Made by a program: the position numbers and the translations under genes. Below, one piece after another: positions 53,152-61,712 of a stretch of DNA of 64,000 nt. This stretch comes from SSC4 sp964443225. Lineage in GTDB: Bacteria > Chloroflexota > Anaerolineae > SSC4 > Amarolineaceae. The first letter of the stretch is position 1. Each line of letters starts with the position of its first letter. Location: NCBI GenBank assembly GCA_964443225.1, contig CAYUCC010000013.1:1-64000 (forward strand). The letters run 5' to 3'. The notes under the pieces are model-generated. The model made no database searches. It was not told where the DNA came from and worked only from the letters and a program-made list of their open reading frames with translations.

Positions 53152-54207
53152 CTATGCGTTCAGATAGGCGTCGAGAGCGCTCTTGCTGATGCGGTACTCG
53201 CTGCCGATCTTTTTCGCCTTGAGCTCGCCACCGTCGATCAGGGCGACGATGTCCTGCTCCTTGGCCTTGAGGTAGGCTGCGGCTTCGGCCACCGTCATGA
53301 CATCGGGCACGGCCGCGGCGGCGGGTGCACCGGTGGCTGGCTGCTGCCCGCCGGCCATGGCCTGACCCATCATCTGGGCCATCACACCACCCAGGCCCAC
53401 GCCAGCGCCCAGGCCAACGCCGGTGCCCATGGCACTGCCCGCATCACCACTGCTGGCCGCCGCGGTACCCAATGCCTGCGCCGCTTTGTACTGCATGTAT
53501 GCCTGCATGTTACCGATGGCACCCATCGAGGCGCGCTCGTCGATCGCCTTCTGCGTCTCTTCGGTAGGGCTGATTGACTGGATGAAGAACTGCTTGAGCG
53601 CAATCCCCAGCGCGGCAAAATCATCCAGCACTTTGGCGCGCATGGCGCCGCCGATCTCATCGAACATCGACGGCAGATCGAGCAGGCCGACGCCCGCTTC
53701 GCCCAACACGTCGGTCAGGCGGCTGACGACGATGCTGCGCAGCTGCCCTTCGATCTGCGACGTCTGGTAGATGCCCTGCGTGCCCACGATCTTGTTGACG
53801 AAGAGCTGTGGGTCGCTGACCTGCATCGAGTAGTTGCCAAACGCACGCAGCCGCGCCATGCCCAGGTCCTTGTCGCGCAGCGTGACTGGTTCCGACGTGC
53901 CCCACTTGAGATCGAGGAACTCACGCAGGTTGACGAAGTAGACTTCGGCGGTGAACACGTTGCGACCGCCGGTCAGGAAACCTTCCAGCAGGTTGGTCAG
54001 CAGCGGGATGTTGGCGGTGGTGATGGTATGGCGCCCTGCACCGAATTTGTCCAGCGCCTTGCCATCGCGGAAAAAGACCGCGGTCTGGCTTTCACGCACA
54101 ATGACCTGCGATCCCATTTTGAAGTCGCCGGACCCGGTTTGGGGTACCCGGACGACCAGCTCATTGGCGCCCTGGTTGGGGGCTTCTACGACATCGATAA
54201 CAGCCAT
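53152..54207 (-). CDS. SPFH/band-7 protein (YdjI type) with C-terminal excisionase-like HTH
   Basis: A 351-residue soluble protein. Residues 1-250 form the SPFH/YdjI (virion-core-protein-like) domain: QVIVRESQTAVFFRDGK, then the long helical part with LGIALKQFFIQSISP. A Gly/Ala/Met-rich linker (about 250-300) leads to a small DNA-binding-type domain (about 302-351, VMTVAEAAAYLKAKEQD then YRISKSALDAYL) of the excisionase/MerR-like HTH kind. In other bacteria YdjI-type proteins sit with PspA and DUF2207-like partners and assemble on membranes. The HTH tail is unusual. GGAGG is 10 bases before ATG 54207. Confidence 0.85.
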   Translation of the reverse strand: MAVIDVVEAPNQGANELVVRVPQTGSGDFKMGSQVIVRESQTAVFFRDGKALDKFGAGRHTITTANIPLLTNLLEGFLTGGRNVFTAEVYFVNLREFLDLKWGTSEPVTLRDKDLGMARLRAFGNYSMQVSDPQLFVNKIVGTQGIYQTSQIEGQLRSIVVSRLTDVLGEAGVGLLDLPSMFDEIGGAMRAKVLDDFAALGIALKQFFIQSISPTEETQKAIDERASMGAIGNMQAYMQYKAAQALGTAAASSGDAGSAMGTGVGLGAGVGLGGVMAQMMGQAMAGGQQPATGAPAAAAVPDVMTVAEAAAYLKAKEQDIVALIDGGELKAKKIGSEYRISKSALDAYLNA

Positions 54208-54237
54208 GGTCGATCATCCTCCTTGAATCATCATGCA

Positions 54238-54322
54238 CTAAGGCTCGTAAAAGAATAACTTCCCGAAATTTGCTGGGAATTCCACCCATAATGCCGGAAG
54301 TTATTCTTTTACGATGCCTAAA
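54238..54322. repeat. 85-bp palindromic element, copy B
   Basis: Same 18-bp arms as copy A (54246-54263 and 54296-54313), the same GGGAATTCC in the centre but otherwise a different core, and the same TAAGGCTCG / CGATGCCTA outer ends. It fills the gap between two genes of the membrane module and ends two bases before a stop codon. Confidence 0.9.
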
Positions 54323-54323
54323 G

Positions 54324-54872
54324 CTAACGCGGTTCGTCCCCACCAGGGGTGTATGTGCCTGCGTTGAGGATCGCCTCGTCGCGGTGTCCCCACGTCGTAT
54401 TCAGTTCATCGAGCAGGTTGTTCAGCGGCGGGATAGCTTCGCCGATACCCTCTTTGCGCATGACTGCGCCCGCCAGGGTGTCGACGGCATCCTTGAGCTC
54501 GACGGCCTGCTCGGTCATCTGCTGGTCGAACTGCACCAGCGCATCGAGCTGCGCTTCTTTGACGCGCACGTCATCGAAGAGCGGCGCATAGCCGTAGCTC
54601 GCCGTCTTGATACGGTCCGTCAGCAGCTGCAGCTTGGTCACCGCCCGATCGACGTCGTCAACCCAGCGCAGACCACCGCTGTTGACCAGTTCCATCTGGA
54701 TGCTCCCCAACCGCTGGCGTTGATCACCTAGCTCACGCGCAAGCAGGTCGCGGACGGTTTTGTCGGCCTCGCGCCGCAGTTCTTTTTCCTTGTAGCCCTT
54801 CAGGCCGGGCAGCTTGTACATCAGTTCTTCAAGTTTGCCCATACCGCTTTTGGCTTTGTCGAGAAAGTCCAT
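54324..54872 (-). CDS. Small helical protein of the SPFH/DUF2207 module
   Basis: A 182-residue protein I do not recognise by name. It is almost wholly helical with heptad-like spacing (LLARELGDQRQRLG, VDRAVTKLQLLTDRIK) and has no signal, membrane helix or cysteine. Length and coiled-coil character recall PspA-like or other membrane-coating proteins, but no signature is present. AAAGGGG precedes ATG 54872. It lies between the zinc-ribbon gene and the SPFH gene, so it likely works with them. Confidence 0.75.
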   Translation of the reverse strand: MDFLDKAKSGMGKLEELMYKLPGLKGYKEKELRREADKTVRDLLARELGDQRQRLGSIQMELVNSGGLRWVDDVDRAVTKLQLLTDRIKTASYGYAPLFDDVRVKEAQLDALVQFDQQMTEQAVELKDAVDTLAGAVMRKEGIGEAIPPLNNLLDELNTTWGHRDEAILNAGTYTPGGDEPR

Positions 54873-54886
54873 GAGAAACCCCTTTC

Positions 54887-54964
54887 GATTTTGGATTTTG
54901 GATTTTGGATTTTGGATTGGATTTTGGATTGGATTTTGGATTGATTTGGGATTGATTTGGGATT
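54887..54964. repeat. AATCCAAA-type short tandem repeat, copy 2
   Basis: About nine units written on the plus strand as TTTTGGATT; read on the minus strand they are AATCCAAA, the sense strand of the gene that starts at 54872. The array occupies nearly all of the gap between two genes of the same operon. Confidence 0.9.
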
Positions 54965-54969
54965 GTCAC

Positions 54970-55500
54970 CTATTGGGCAAGGAAGATGTCGGTGCCGCAG
55001 TACTGGCAGGTGACGATGCCCTTGCCGCCGAGCGTCAGCTCGCCGCCGCAGTTGGGGCATTTGCCGCCCTCGCGGATCTGTGACGCCTGTTTGGAATAGA
55101 GAATGCCATCGTTCCAGTTGACGTAGCCGCTGAACAGGCCCTTGCCCACCAGATCGTAAACCCACGCCTTGACCTGGTCCACTGACATGCCCATCTCCAG
55201 GGCGATGTCGGCAATCGACACCTTGCCCTGGGTCATGACCATGTTGAGCACCTGTTTTTGTTTGGCTACTTCGGCGTATTCCTGTTGCTCGGCACGGCCG
55301 CGCGTGAACAGGTAGACCCCGGCACCGATGAACAGCAGGGCCGGCAGCGCGCTAAAAGCGATGCCCAACACCATGCCCCCCACGCTGCCACTCTCCCCGG
55401 CCGCCTGCACCGAGGTAATCGCCACCAGACTGCCAATCAGACAGATGGCGAGACCGATGATCACGAGAATCAGGCCCACGATACGTCCCGATCCGGTCAT
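54970..55500 (-). CDS. Two-helix membrane protein with winged-helix and zinc ribbon
   Basis: A 176-residue protein. Two membrane helices (about 7-30 and 42-66) are followed by a charged stretch, a PCI-like or winged-helix segment (VSIADIALEMGMSVDQVKAWVYDL, about 93-118) and a C-terminal zinc ribbon (CPNCGGEL, then CQYCGTD). The last two parts should face the cytoplasm. The combination of a membrane anchor, a helix-turn-helix-like part and a zinc ribbon suggests an adaptor. AGGAGGAG precedes ATG 55500. Part of the DUF2207-SPFH module. Confidence 0.8.
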   Translation of the reverse strand: MTGSGRIVGLILVIIGLAICLIGSLVAITSVQAAGESGSVGGMVLGIAFSALPALLFIGAGVYLFTRGRAEQQEYAEVAKQKQVLNMVMTQGKVSIADIALEMGMSVDQVKAWVYDLVGKGLFSGYVNWNDGILYSKQASQIREGGKCPNCGGELTLGGKGIVTCQYCGTDIFLAQ

Positions 55501-55515
55501 GCACTCCTCCTTGTC

Positions 55516-57429
55516 TCAACCAAAACCGCCACCGCCGCCACCACCGCCGCCGCCGCCAAAGCCACCACCGCCCGACCAGCCGCCGCCACCACCCGACCAG
55601 CCACGCGTGCTGGAACCGGTACCCGACGACGGCTGCGGCCGGCTGGTGAGAGTCGATGCGGCAGATGACAACATGGTGCCCAGGCCGGCGCTCATGGTGC
55701 TCAGGCCGCCACCCAGTCCGCGCGACATGTCGCTCAGACTGCCACCCCCGGACATCTCACCCGCCGGACGTCCAAGGCCACCGCTGCCGGGCATACCAGG
55801 ACCCCCGGTGATGATGACCGGTCCATAGGACGGGTACGGAACCCACCACGTTGGTACCGGTGCGTCGACGCGGGAGAACTTGTTGATCCAACTGCGGTCG
55901 ATGCCAAAAGCGATCGCATAGGCCAGGTAGGTCTCGAAGATCGACTTGCTTTCTTCGAGATTGCTGTACTTTTCGATGTCCTGCAGATACCGTTTGAACG
56001 CCAGCCAGCGCGCCGAGGCCTCGGCACCCTTGTCGGTCTTGCGCGGCATGTAGTGGGCGACGACGATGAAGGCAATGGCGGTGATACCCAGACCCAGTGC
56101 CGGTATGAGTGCCAGGCCAGTGAACGCAAACAGGAACGGCGCCAGGCAGAAACCGACGATTGCCGCCAGGACGAGCAGTGCAATTCCCAAACCGGCATAG
56201 CTGTTGCGAACCAGGTCGGGGCTGGTCGTGAAAAACCCTTCCTGGACGGTGGCTTCGTACAGCTGTTTCTTCAGCTTGGGAATCGTCGTGTAGAACTTGT
56301 CCTTCAATGCGGACAGCTGGCGTGATTCGCCCTTGGCAAACACGGCATCCACGAGCGTCTTTTCGTACTTGCGCAGGGACGCGGTGTCGCCGACCTTCTG
56401 ATAGGTGAAATCGCCGTCCTTCTCTTCCGTGATGGTGAGCACACCGCGCCGCGCCAGATCGACCAGGGTGGCGATGATGTCCTCCATATCGGCATCTTCA
56501 TCGACCAGCGTGCCGGCCATGCCGGCGGGCAGGTTGGGATCGGGCGGCTCGGCCAGATAGTCGGTGGGCAGGGCCACCGGCTTGTCGCGGCCCTTGGCGT
56601 ACCAGAGCAAGTAGACGAGCAAGGGACCGCCTACCACCATCAGAATGCCTAACGCCAGAAACCCAAGGTCGACCAGGGGCCGTACGTTGGCATCATAGGC
56701 AGCCTGGCGTTCCTTCTCCGCTGCTTCTTCGTCGGCCACCGCCTGCCAGCGCGAGGCTGAGCCAGCCACGACGCCATGTGTGAACTGCACACGGATCTCG
56801 AACTCCTCGCCGGGTGACATCGGGTCCTGCGTATCGAACGTCACGGTCTGGTCGTCGTTCTGCTCGGCCGTACCGCGCACGCCATAATTATCGTAGTTCA
56901 TCACCACGGCGGGTTCGGGGACGTGCACGACAGCCTGCGCCGAGAGCACGACAAACGACCGGTCTGGCCCGACCGCCTTCCACCAGAATTGGTCGCCATC
57001 GTCGTAGTAGCGCAGCGCATCGTACACCGTGTAGGTGATCGTGTAGACGTGACGGCTGTCGGAGGTGGGTTCGGGTAGGAACCACTTGATGCGAACCTCG
57101 TCGAACGTTTCGCTGACCACGAAGGTTCCGGGGTCCTCACCGCCGCTGCGTTCGGCCAACAGCTGACCGTCGGCGGTGATCTGGAAATTGCTGATCCCCG
57201 AAAGTCGATCGGTGGGAATATCGCGGGTACCAAAACGGAACGGGCCGCCGGAAAAGACGATCTCCTGCGTCTCGGTGATGGTGACCGAGCCATCGGTGTT
57301 GATCGTGGCATCGGTGTCCCAGCGTTCCCAATACAAACTGCGGCTGTCCTGGGCCAGGGCCGGACTCGCCAGTAGGATCAGGAGAAGAATTGCCAGGGCG
57401 GCAATACTCCGTAAATGTTGTCGTTGCAC
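55516..57429 (-). CDS. DUF2207 membrane protein with Gly-rich tail
   Basis: A 637-residue protein. A signal peptide (1-25) and an outer beta domain (30-240, DUF2207: VTITETQEIVFSGGPFRFG, RIKWFLP) are followed by a membrane helix (about 255-275), a cytoplasmic winged-helix-like part (DIIATLVDLARRGVLTI), two more helices (about 415-465), and a Ser/Gly tail ending in a run of glycine. This layout is the one seen in DUF2207 proteins of many bacteria, whose function is not settled. GTG 57429 is chosen because GGAGG lies 4 bases before it. It is the first gene of the four-gene module. Confidence 0.85.
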   Translation of the reverse strand: MQRQHLRSIAALAILLLILLASPALAQDSRSLYWERWDTDATINTDGSVTITETQEIVFSGGPFRFGTRDIPTDRLSGISNFQITADGQLLAERSGGEDPGTFVVSETFDEVRIKWFLPEPTSDSRHVYTITYTVYDALRYYDDGDQFWWKAVGPDRSFVVLSAQAVVHVPEPAVVMNYDNYGVRGTAEQNDDQTVTFDTQDPMSPGEEFEIRVQFTHGVVAGSASRWQAVADEEAAEKERQAAYDANVRPLVDLGFLALGILMVVGGPLLVYLLWYAKGRDKPVALPTDYLAEPPDPNLPAGMAGTLVDEDADMEDIIATLVDLARRGVLTITEEKDGDFTYQKVGDTASLRKYEKTLVDAVFAKGESRQLSALKDKFYTTIPKLKKQLYEATVQEGFFTTSPDLVRNSYAGLGIALLVLAAIVGFCLAPFLFAFTGLALIPALGLGITAIAFIVVAHYMPRKTDKGAEASARWLAFKRYLQDIEKYSNLEESKSIFETYLAYAIAFGIDRSWINKFSRVDAPVPTWWVPYPSYGPVIITGGPGMPGSGGLGRPAGEMSGGGSLSDMSRGLGGGLSTMSAGLGTMLSSAASTLTSRPQPSSGTGSSTRGWSGGGGGWSGGGGFGGGGGGGGGGGFG

Positions 57430-57586
57430 GTTGCCTCCAAACTCTGCATCTGGCCGCGCCGCCCCTCTTGAATTGCGCGGCATCCTCATGGCAGCGAGCA
57501 GGGGTGTATCGCCTGCGCGGCCATTACGTCAGAGCCAGGTTACGCCATGCCATGCGTCAGGCGTCATCGCCAAAAGAGACTGGTTG

Positions 57587-57616
57587 ATTATAGTCCAAAC
57601 TGAGTCAAATCTCCAA
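57587..57616 (-). promoter_or_regulatory. Promoter of the DUF2207-SPFH module
   Basis: On the minus strand TTGGAG (57611-57616), 18 bp, TATAAT (57587-57592). The leader to the GTG at 57429 would be about 150 bases long. Confidence 0.55.
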
Positions 57617-57654
57617 TCCTTGTGGTGCGCACGTCAGCCCTGGGTGCAGCGCGC

Positions 57655-58485
57655 TTACCGCACCACCAACGTAGAGATCGGGCTGTTCAGCACCAGGCGG
57701 TTGCACAGATCGTCCATCAACAGGCGGTCCATGCCGAAGGCGGCATGCGCGCCGATGACGAGCAGATCGTATTTCCCATCGACCACTTCGGCGAGAACCT
57801 GCTCCGCCACCAGGCCCTCGCGCAGGCGCAATCCGCCAAATACCCCCTGCGCATCCAGCTCGTCGATCGCCTGCTGCAGCAGGGGACGCACTTCTGGTTC
57901 GATCGATTCCAGCTCGTCGAGCCGGTGGCGGCCCGGTTCAGCCTCCAGCCCCTGGAACATCAAGGGAAGCTGGGACAGTACGTGCAGAATGGTGACGGGC
58001 GCGTCGAAGGCCAGGCCCCAGCGACCCGCCAGGTGCACCGTCTCCAGGCTTGGTGCCATGCCACCGATACTCACCAGAATACGCTCGATTTTGGCCGGCG
58101 GGCGGCGCACGACCAATACCGACGTATTGCTCTCACGCACGACGTGTGCGACGCGTGAACCCAGAAACAGCCGCATCAGGCGCGAACGGTCTCCCGCCGT
58201 GACCACGATCAAGTCGTAGGCCGCGGCCAGTGACTGGTTGAGAATGACGTCCGCCACCGGCCCCGACTGCACGACGGTGGCGGCGTGATCGTCGGCATTG
58301 ATCATGAGCTCCGTGCGCAGTGCTTCCAGGCGGCTTGGTCCGGTGTGAGCCCGATCGTCGGTGGTCAACAGCGTGATGTCGGCTGGAAAATGCTGGGTGA
58401 TCAGGTTGACCACGCGAACAACCTGCTTTTCGTTAGTGGGCCCTTCGACGAATACAAGTACTTTTACCGATGTTTGACTATCCAC
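57655..58485 (-). CDS. Tandem universal stress protein
   Basis: A 276-residue protein of two UspA-like halves (about 7-125 and 130-276). The ends of both halves show the VLVVR and TLVVR strands of the fold, and the first half carries YDLIVVTAGDRS. Neither half keeps the usual ATP-binding Gly-x2-Gly-x9-Gly-Ser, so nucleotide binding is doubtful. Start GTG 58485, 22 bases after the transporter stop. It should be a stress or signalling subunit linked to the transporter before it. Confidence 0.8.
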   Translation of the reverse strand: MDSQTSVKVLVFVEGPTNEKQVVRVVNLITQHFPADITLLTTDDRAHTGPSRLEALRTELMINADDHAATVVQSGPVADVILNQSLAAAYDLIVVTAGDRSRLMRLFLGSRVAHVVRESNTSVLVVRRPPAKIERILVSIGGMAPSLETVHLAGRWGLAFDAPVTILHVLSQLPLMFQGLEAEPGRHRLDELESIEPEVRPLLQQAIDELDAQGVFGGLRLREGLVAEQVLAEVVDGKYDLLVIGAHAAFGMDRLLMDDLCNRLVLNSPISTLVVR

Positions 58486-58507
58486 AATCGCTTTTCACCT
58501 ACCGCTG

Positions 58508-59560
58508 CTACAACAGCAGCAAAATCAACGGAACGACCAGCAGCACGGCCAGAAAAATGAAGAGGTTGCGGTTGTTGTGCATGATCGACTCCATCGCCCA
58601 TTCGACCGTCCGCCGGTAATGACCATAGGTCAACGCCAGCACCAGCAGCGACAAAACCGCCACACTCGCCATTTCGACCAATACGATCGTAAAGGCCTGT
58701 GGTGTGTCGAGCAGCAGGGCAGCAAACAAGGTGTCGATGAATGTCGTGATGTTCGCACCCATGATATAGGGAATCAGGTTCTCCCGCCGCACGTAACCAC
58801 GCACCGACAGTGGCACCAGAATGCCCAACGATACAGACACCGAAAGGGTGACCGAAGTCACCAGCATACCCAGGGCAAACATCACCGTGGGCCGGTAGAC
58901 GAAGTCGGCTACGCGGCGAATGCCCGTACTGTCGGAACTCATTTCGGGCAGGGCCCGATCGAAGATGTTAAAGGCCAGGAGCAGTACGCCGATACCCAGG
59001 ATGAACACCATCCACCCCGGCAATACGCCAGTGATCGCCCGCACGATCGGATCGTACAGCACGTCGATGAACGAGGTCAGGAACCGCGGCGAGCCGAACT
59101 GGACGCGGCCGAACCAGCCGTTCGTTAATGCCAGGTAACCCAACCCCATCGCGGGCACGTAGATCGTCGCCGTGACCAGAAAAGCCAGCACACCAATCGA
59201 AATACTGGCGACGCGCTGGTGCCCACGCAGGTATGAAATGAAACCAACCAACAATACGATAAACGACGCGCCAAGTCGCGAGCCGGTGATCATCGCAAAC
59301 GATTGGATGTCGGTGATGATGTGCGCACTGAAGAGCGTGAGACTGACCGCCGCCACGGGTGACCCGCTCAGGACGACGTAGGCCATCAACCAGCCCATAC
59401 CGAGCGTATTGACGACCGAATCGACTGCGAGCGCGGTGAAGAGGGGCGCCAGGCCGCGTGCGCTGGTTTTGAGCAGTTCCAGCGCCAGGATGAAAACGGC
59501 CAAACCCACCATCGCGTAACCGATTTTTTTGCCGCGATTCCACACCGGGCTGTGCCTCAC
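58508..59560 (-). CDS. Na/Pi-cotransporter-family membrane protein
   Basis: A 350-residue membrane protein with about nine helices. Paired stretches typical of the family, LGMGWLMAYVVLSGSPVA and MGANITTFIDTLFAALLL, suggest the inverted repeat of sodium-phosphate cotransporters (NptA/YjbB). No PhoU tail is present. The substrate could be phosphate or another anion. The GTG at 59560 overlaps the rsmD stop as GTGA. Confidence 0.72.
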   Translation of the reverse strand: MRHSPVWNRGKKIGYAMVGLAVFILALELLKTSARGLAPLFTALAVDSVVNTLGMGWLMAYVVLSGSPVAAVSLTLFSAHIITDIQSFAMITGSRLGASFIVLLVGFISYLRGHQRVASISIGVLAFLVTATIYVPAMGLGYLALTNGWFGRVQFGSPRFLTSFIDVLYDPIVRAITGVLPGWMVFILGIGVLLLAFNIFDRALPEMSSDSTGIRRVADFVYRPTVMFALGMLVTSVTLSVSVSLGILVPLSVRGYVRRENLIPYIMGANITTFIDTLFAALLLDTPQAFTIVLVEMASVAVLSLLVLALTYGHYRRTVEWAMESIMHNNRNLFIFLAVLLVVPLILLLL

Positions 59561-60189
59561 GTCGCTGAGTCATCGGACGACAGGCCGGCCTGGTCGATCC
59601 GACCCGTGCTTGTTGAATCGTCTTCGGCTGTTTTGTCGTCCCGGCGAAAAAAGACCAGGCGCGTGCTGCCGTACTGGCGGCGGTCGCTGAGCGCCAGCAC
59701 GTGCAGCGGCAGGTCCTTTTCTTCCTTGGGATGCATCTGCACAACGACCTGACCCTCGCCCGCCAGGAGTTCGGGCCGCGCGTCGATGATCTGCAGCGCC
59801 TTTTCCCACAGTCCCTGGTACTGCGGTGGTGCCACGTAGATCAGGTCGAAAGGGTCACCGGGGTAGTGCTGCAGGAAGGCAAAGGCATCACCGCGCACGA
59901 TTTCGGCACGCGACTGCACACCGGTATGCGCCAGGTTGCGCTGCAGCGTTTCCACGGCACGCCGGTTGCGTTCACAAAACACGGCGTGCGCAGCCCCGCG
60001 GCTGAGCGCTTCGATGCCCACCGCCCCTGTACCACCAAACAGATCCAGGAAGCGGCACCCTTCGATGGCATCCTGCGAGGTCAGGATCGAAAACAGCGCC
60101 GATTTGGTCCGGTCGGTGATGGGTCGCGTCGAATCGCCGGGCACACTGGCCAACGTGCGTCCCTTGGCTGAGCCGGCGATTACGCGCAT
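59557..60189 (-). CDS. rsmD: 16S rRNA (guanine966-N2)-methyltransferase, RsmD-like
   Basis: A 210-residue SAM-dependent methyltransferase. RVIAGSAKGRTL at the start, TRPITDRTKSALFSIL and FLDLFGGTGAVGIEALSRG are clear RsmD signatures. The active-site motif usually written DPPY or DPPF is VAPPQY here, so the acid residue is replaced by alanine. The last 35 residues are Asp/Ser-rich and unlike other RsmD tails. GGGAGGTG precedes ATG 60189. Confidence 0.85.
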   Translation of the reverse strand: MRVIAGSAKGRTLASVPGDSTRPITDRTKSALFSILTSQDAIEGCRFLDLFGGTGAVGIEALSRGAAHAVFCERNRRAVETLQRNLAHTGVQSRAEIVRGDAFAFLQHYPGDPFDLIYVAPPQYQGLWEKALQIIDARPELLAGEGQVVVQMHPKEEKDLPLHVLALSDRRQYGSTRLVFFRRDDKTAEDDSTSTGRIDQAGLSSDDSAT

Positions 60190-60288
60190 CCTGCACCTCC
60201 CTGCGTTGGTACTTGGGGTGCGACCAATTTATCACAGCTGGCTGGCTTTGGCAATTCCGACCGGTACTGCAGGTTTGAGAGTTGTTGT

Positions 60289-60317
60289 TTGCGATTCACG
60301 GGCAGTTGGGGTACACT
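60289..60317 (+). promoter_or_regulatory. Leaderless promoter of the GH1 gene
   Basis: TTGCGA (60289-60294), 17 bp, TACACT (60312-60317), only 7 bases before ATG 60325. No ribosome site is visible, which agrees with a leaderless message. Confidence 0.6.
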
Positions 60318-60324
60318 TGACGGT

Positions 60325-61704
60325 ATGGATCAACCCATACGACATTTTCCTGATGGCTTTTTGTGGGGCACAGCCACCTCCAGCCACCAGGTCGAAGGCA
60401 ACAACCGTAACAACCAGTGGTGGGACTGGGAGCAGCAGCCGGGCCGCATCTACCAGGGTCACAAATCGGGTGCTGCGTGCAACTGGTGGGCCGCGGGGGG
60501 TGCCGAGGCCGATTTCGACCGCGCCCGCGCGCTGCACCAGAATGCGCACCGCCTGTCGCTGGAATGGAGCCGGCTCGAACCGGTCGAGGGCCTGTTCGAC
60601 AGCTCGGCCTATGAACGTTACCGCCAGATGCTGCAAGGGTTGCGCGACCGCGGCATCGAGCCAATGGTCACGCTGCACCATTTTTCGGACCCGCTGTGGC
60701 TCAGCGAACAGGGCGGTTGGTTGGGTCCGCGTGCCGTGGCGCTATTCCGGCGTTATGTCGAGCATACGGTGCGCGAACTGGGTGACCTGGTGCACACCTG
60801 GTGCACGATCAACGAACCCAACGTCTACGCCCTCGTGGGCTACATCGTCGGTTACTTTCCGCCCGGACGCCGCAACGTCTTCCAGGCTTACACCGTCCTG
60901 CGCAACCTGCTGCTCGGCCACGCTGCCGCCTACCGCACCATCCACCGCCTCGACGGACGTGCGCGCGTCGGCCTGGTCGTCAACGTGCGGCCCTTCGTGC
61001 CGGCGCGCGCCACCTCGCGCCTCGATCGCAGTGCGGCCGCCTGGTTCGATTTGCTGTTCAACGGCGCGATGCTCAAAGCGCTGGAGAACGGGGTTCTCTC
61101 GCCCCCCCTGGGTTATGGGCGCCAGGTTGGCCAGCTGATCGACTCTTTCGACTTCATTGGTTTGAACTACTACACCCGTGAGTTGGTCGAATTCGATCCC
61201 CGACGCCCGGCGGAGTTTTTTGCCCATCGCTTCTTCCAACCCGATGGTGAAACCAGCGACCTGACCAGGGACAATGTTCCTTACGGCGAAAACTATCCGC
61301 GCGGTCTGATCGATGCCCTGCAGCGGGTGACGTGTTATGGCAAGCCGATCATCATCACCGAATGCGGTCTGCCCGACGCTGACGACGACCAGCGGCCGCG
61401 GTTTCTCATCACCCACATTGCCGCCATGCATGACGCGCTGCAGCTGGGCATCCCCGTGAAGGGCTTCTTCCACTGGACGCTGGTCGACAACTTCGAATGG
61501 TCCGAAGGCTGGAAACTGCGTTTCGGTCTGTTCGGGCTCGATCCGGCAACGCAAGAACGCACCCTGCGGCGCAGCGGTGAAACCTACGCCGCCATCTGCC
61601 AGGCCAACGCCCTGACGCCAGAAATCGTCCGTCGTTTTGCACCTGAGGTTTTCGACCAGGTGTTTACGGCCGATGCCAGTGGTGTCTCTCAGAATAGAAG
61701 GTGA
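60325..61704 (+). CDS. GH1 beta-glucosidase
   Basis: A 459-residue family 1 glycoside hydrolase of normal length, without signal peptide. FPDGFLWGTATSSHQVEG at the N-terminus, acid/base Glu in TINEPNVYAL (about 164), nucleophile Glu in IIITECGLPD (about 346) and the late WTLVDNFEWSEGW are all present. It hydrolyses beta-glucosides or related beta-glycosides in the cytoplasm. The nucleophile motif has CG where most members have NG. Confidence 0.93.
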   Translation: MDQPIRHFPDGFLWGTATSSHQVEGNNRNNQWWDWEQQPGRIYQGHKSGAACNWWAAGGAEADFDRARALHQNAHRLSLEWSRLEPVEGLFDSSAYERYRQMLQGLRDRGIEPMVTLHHFSDPLWLSEQGGWLGPRAVALFRRYVEHTVRELGDLVHTWCTINEPNVYALVGYIVGYFPPGRRNVFQAYTVLRNLLLGHAAAYRTIHRLDGRARVGLVVNVRPFVPARATSRLDRSAAAWFDLLFNGAMLKALENGVLSPPLGYGRQVGQLIDSFDFIGLNYYTRELVEFDPRRPAEFFAHRFFQPDGETSDLTRDNVPYGENYPRGLIDALQRVTCYGKPIIITECGLPDADDDQRPRFLITHIAAMHDALQLGIPVKGFFHWTLVDNFEWSEGWKLRFGLFGLDPATQERTLRRSGETYAAICQANALTPEIVRRFAPEVFDQVFTADASGVSQNRR

Positions 61705-61712
61705 GGACGCTC

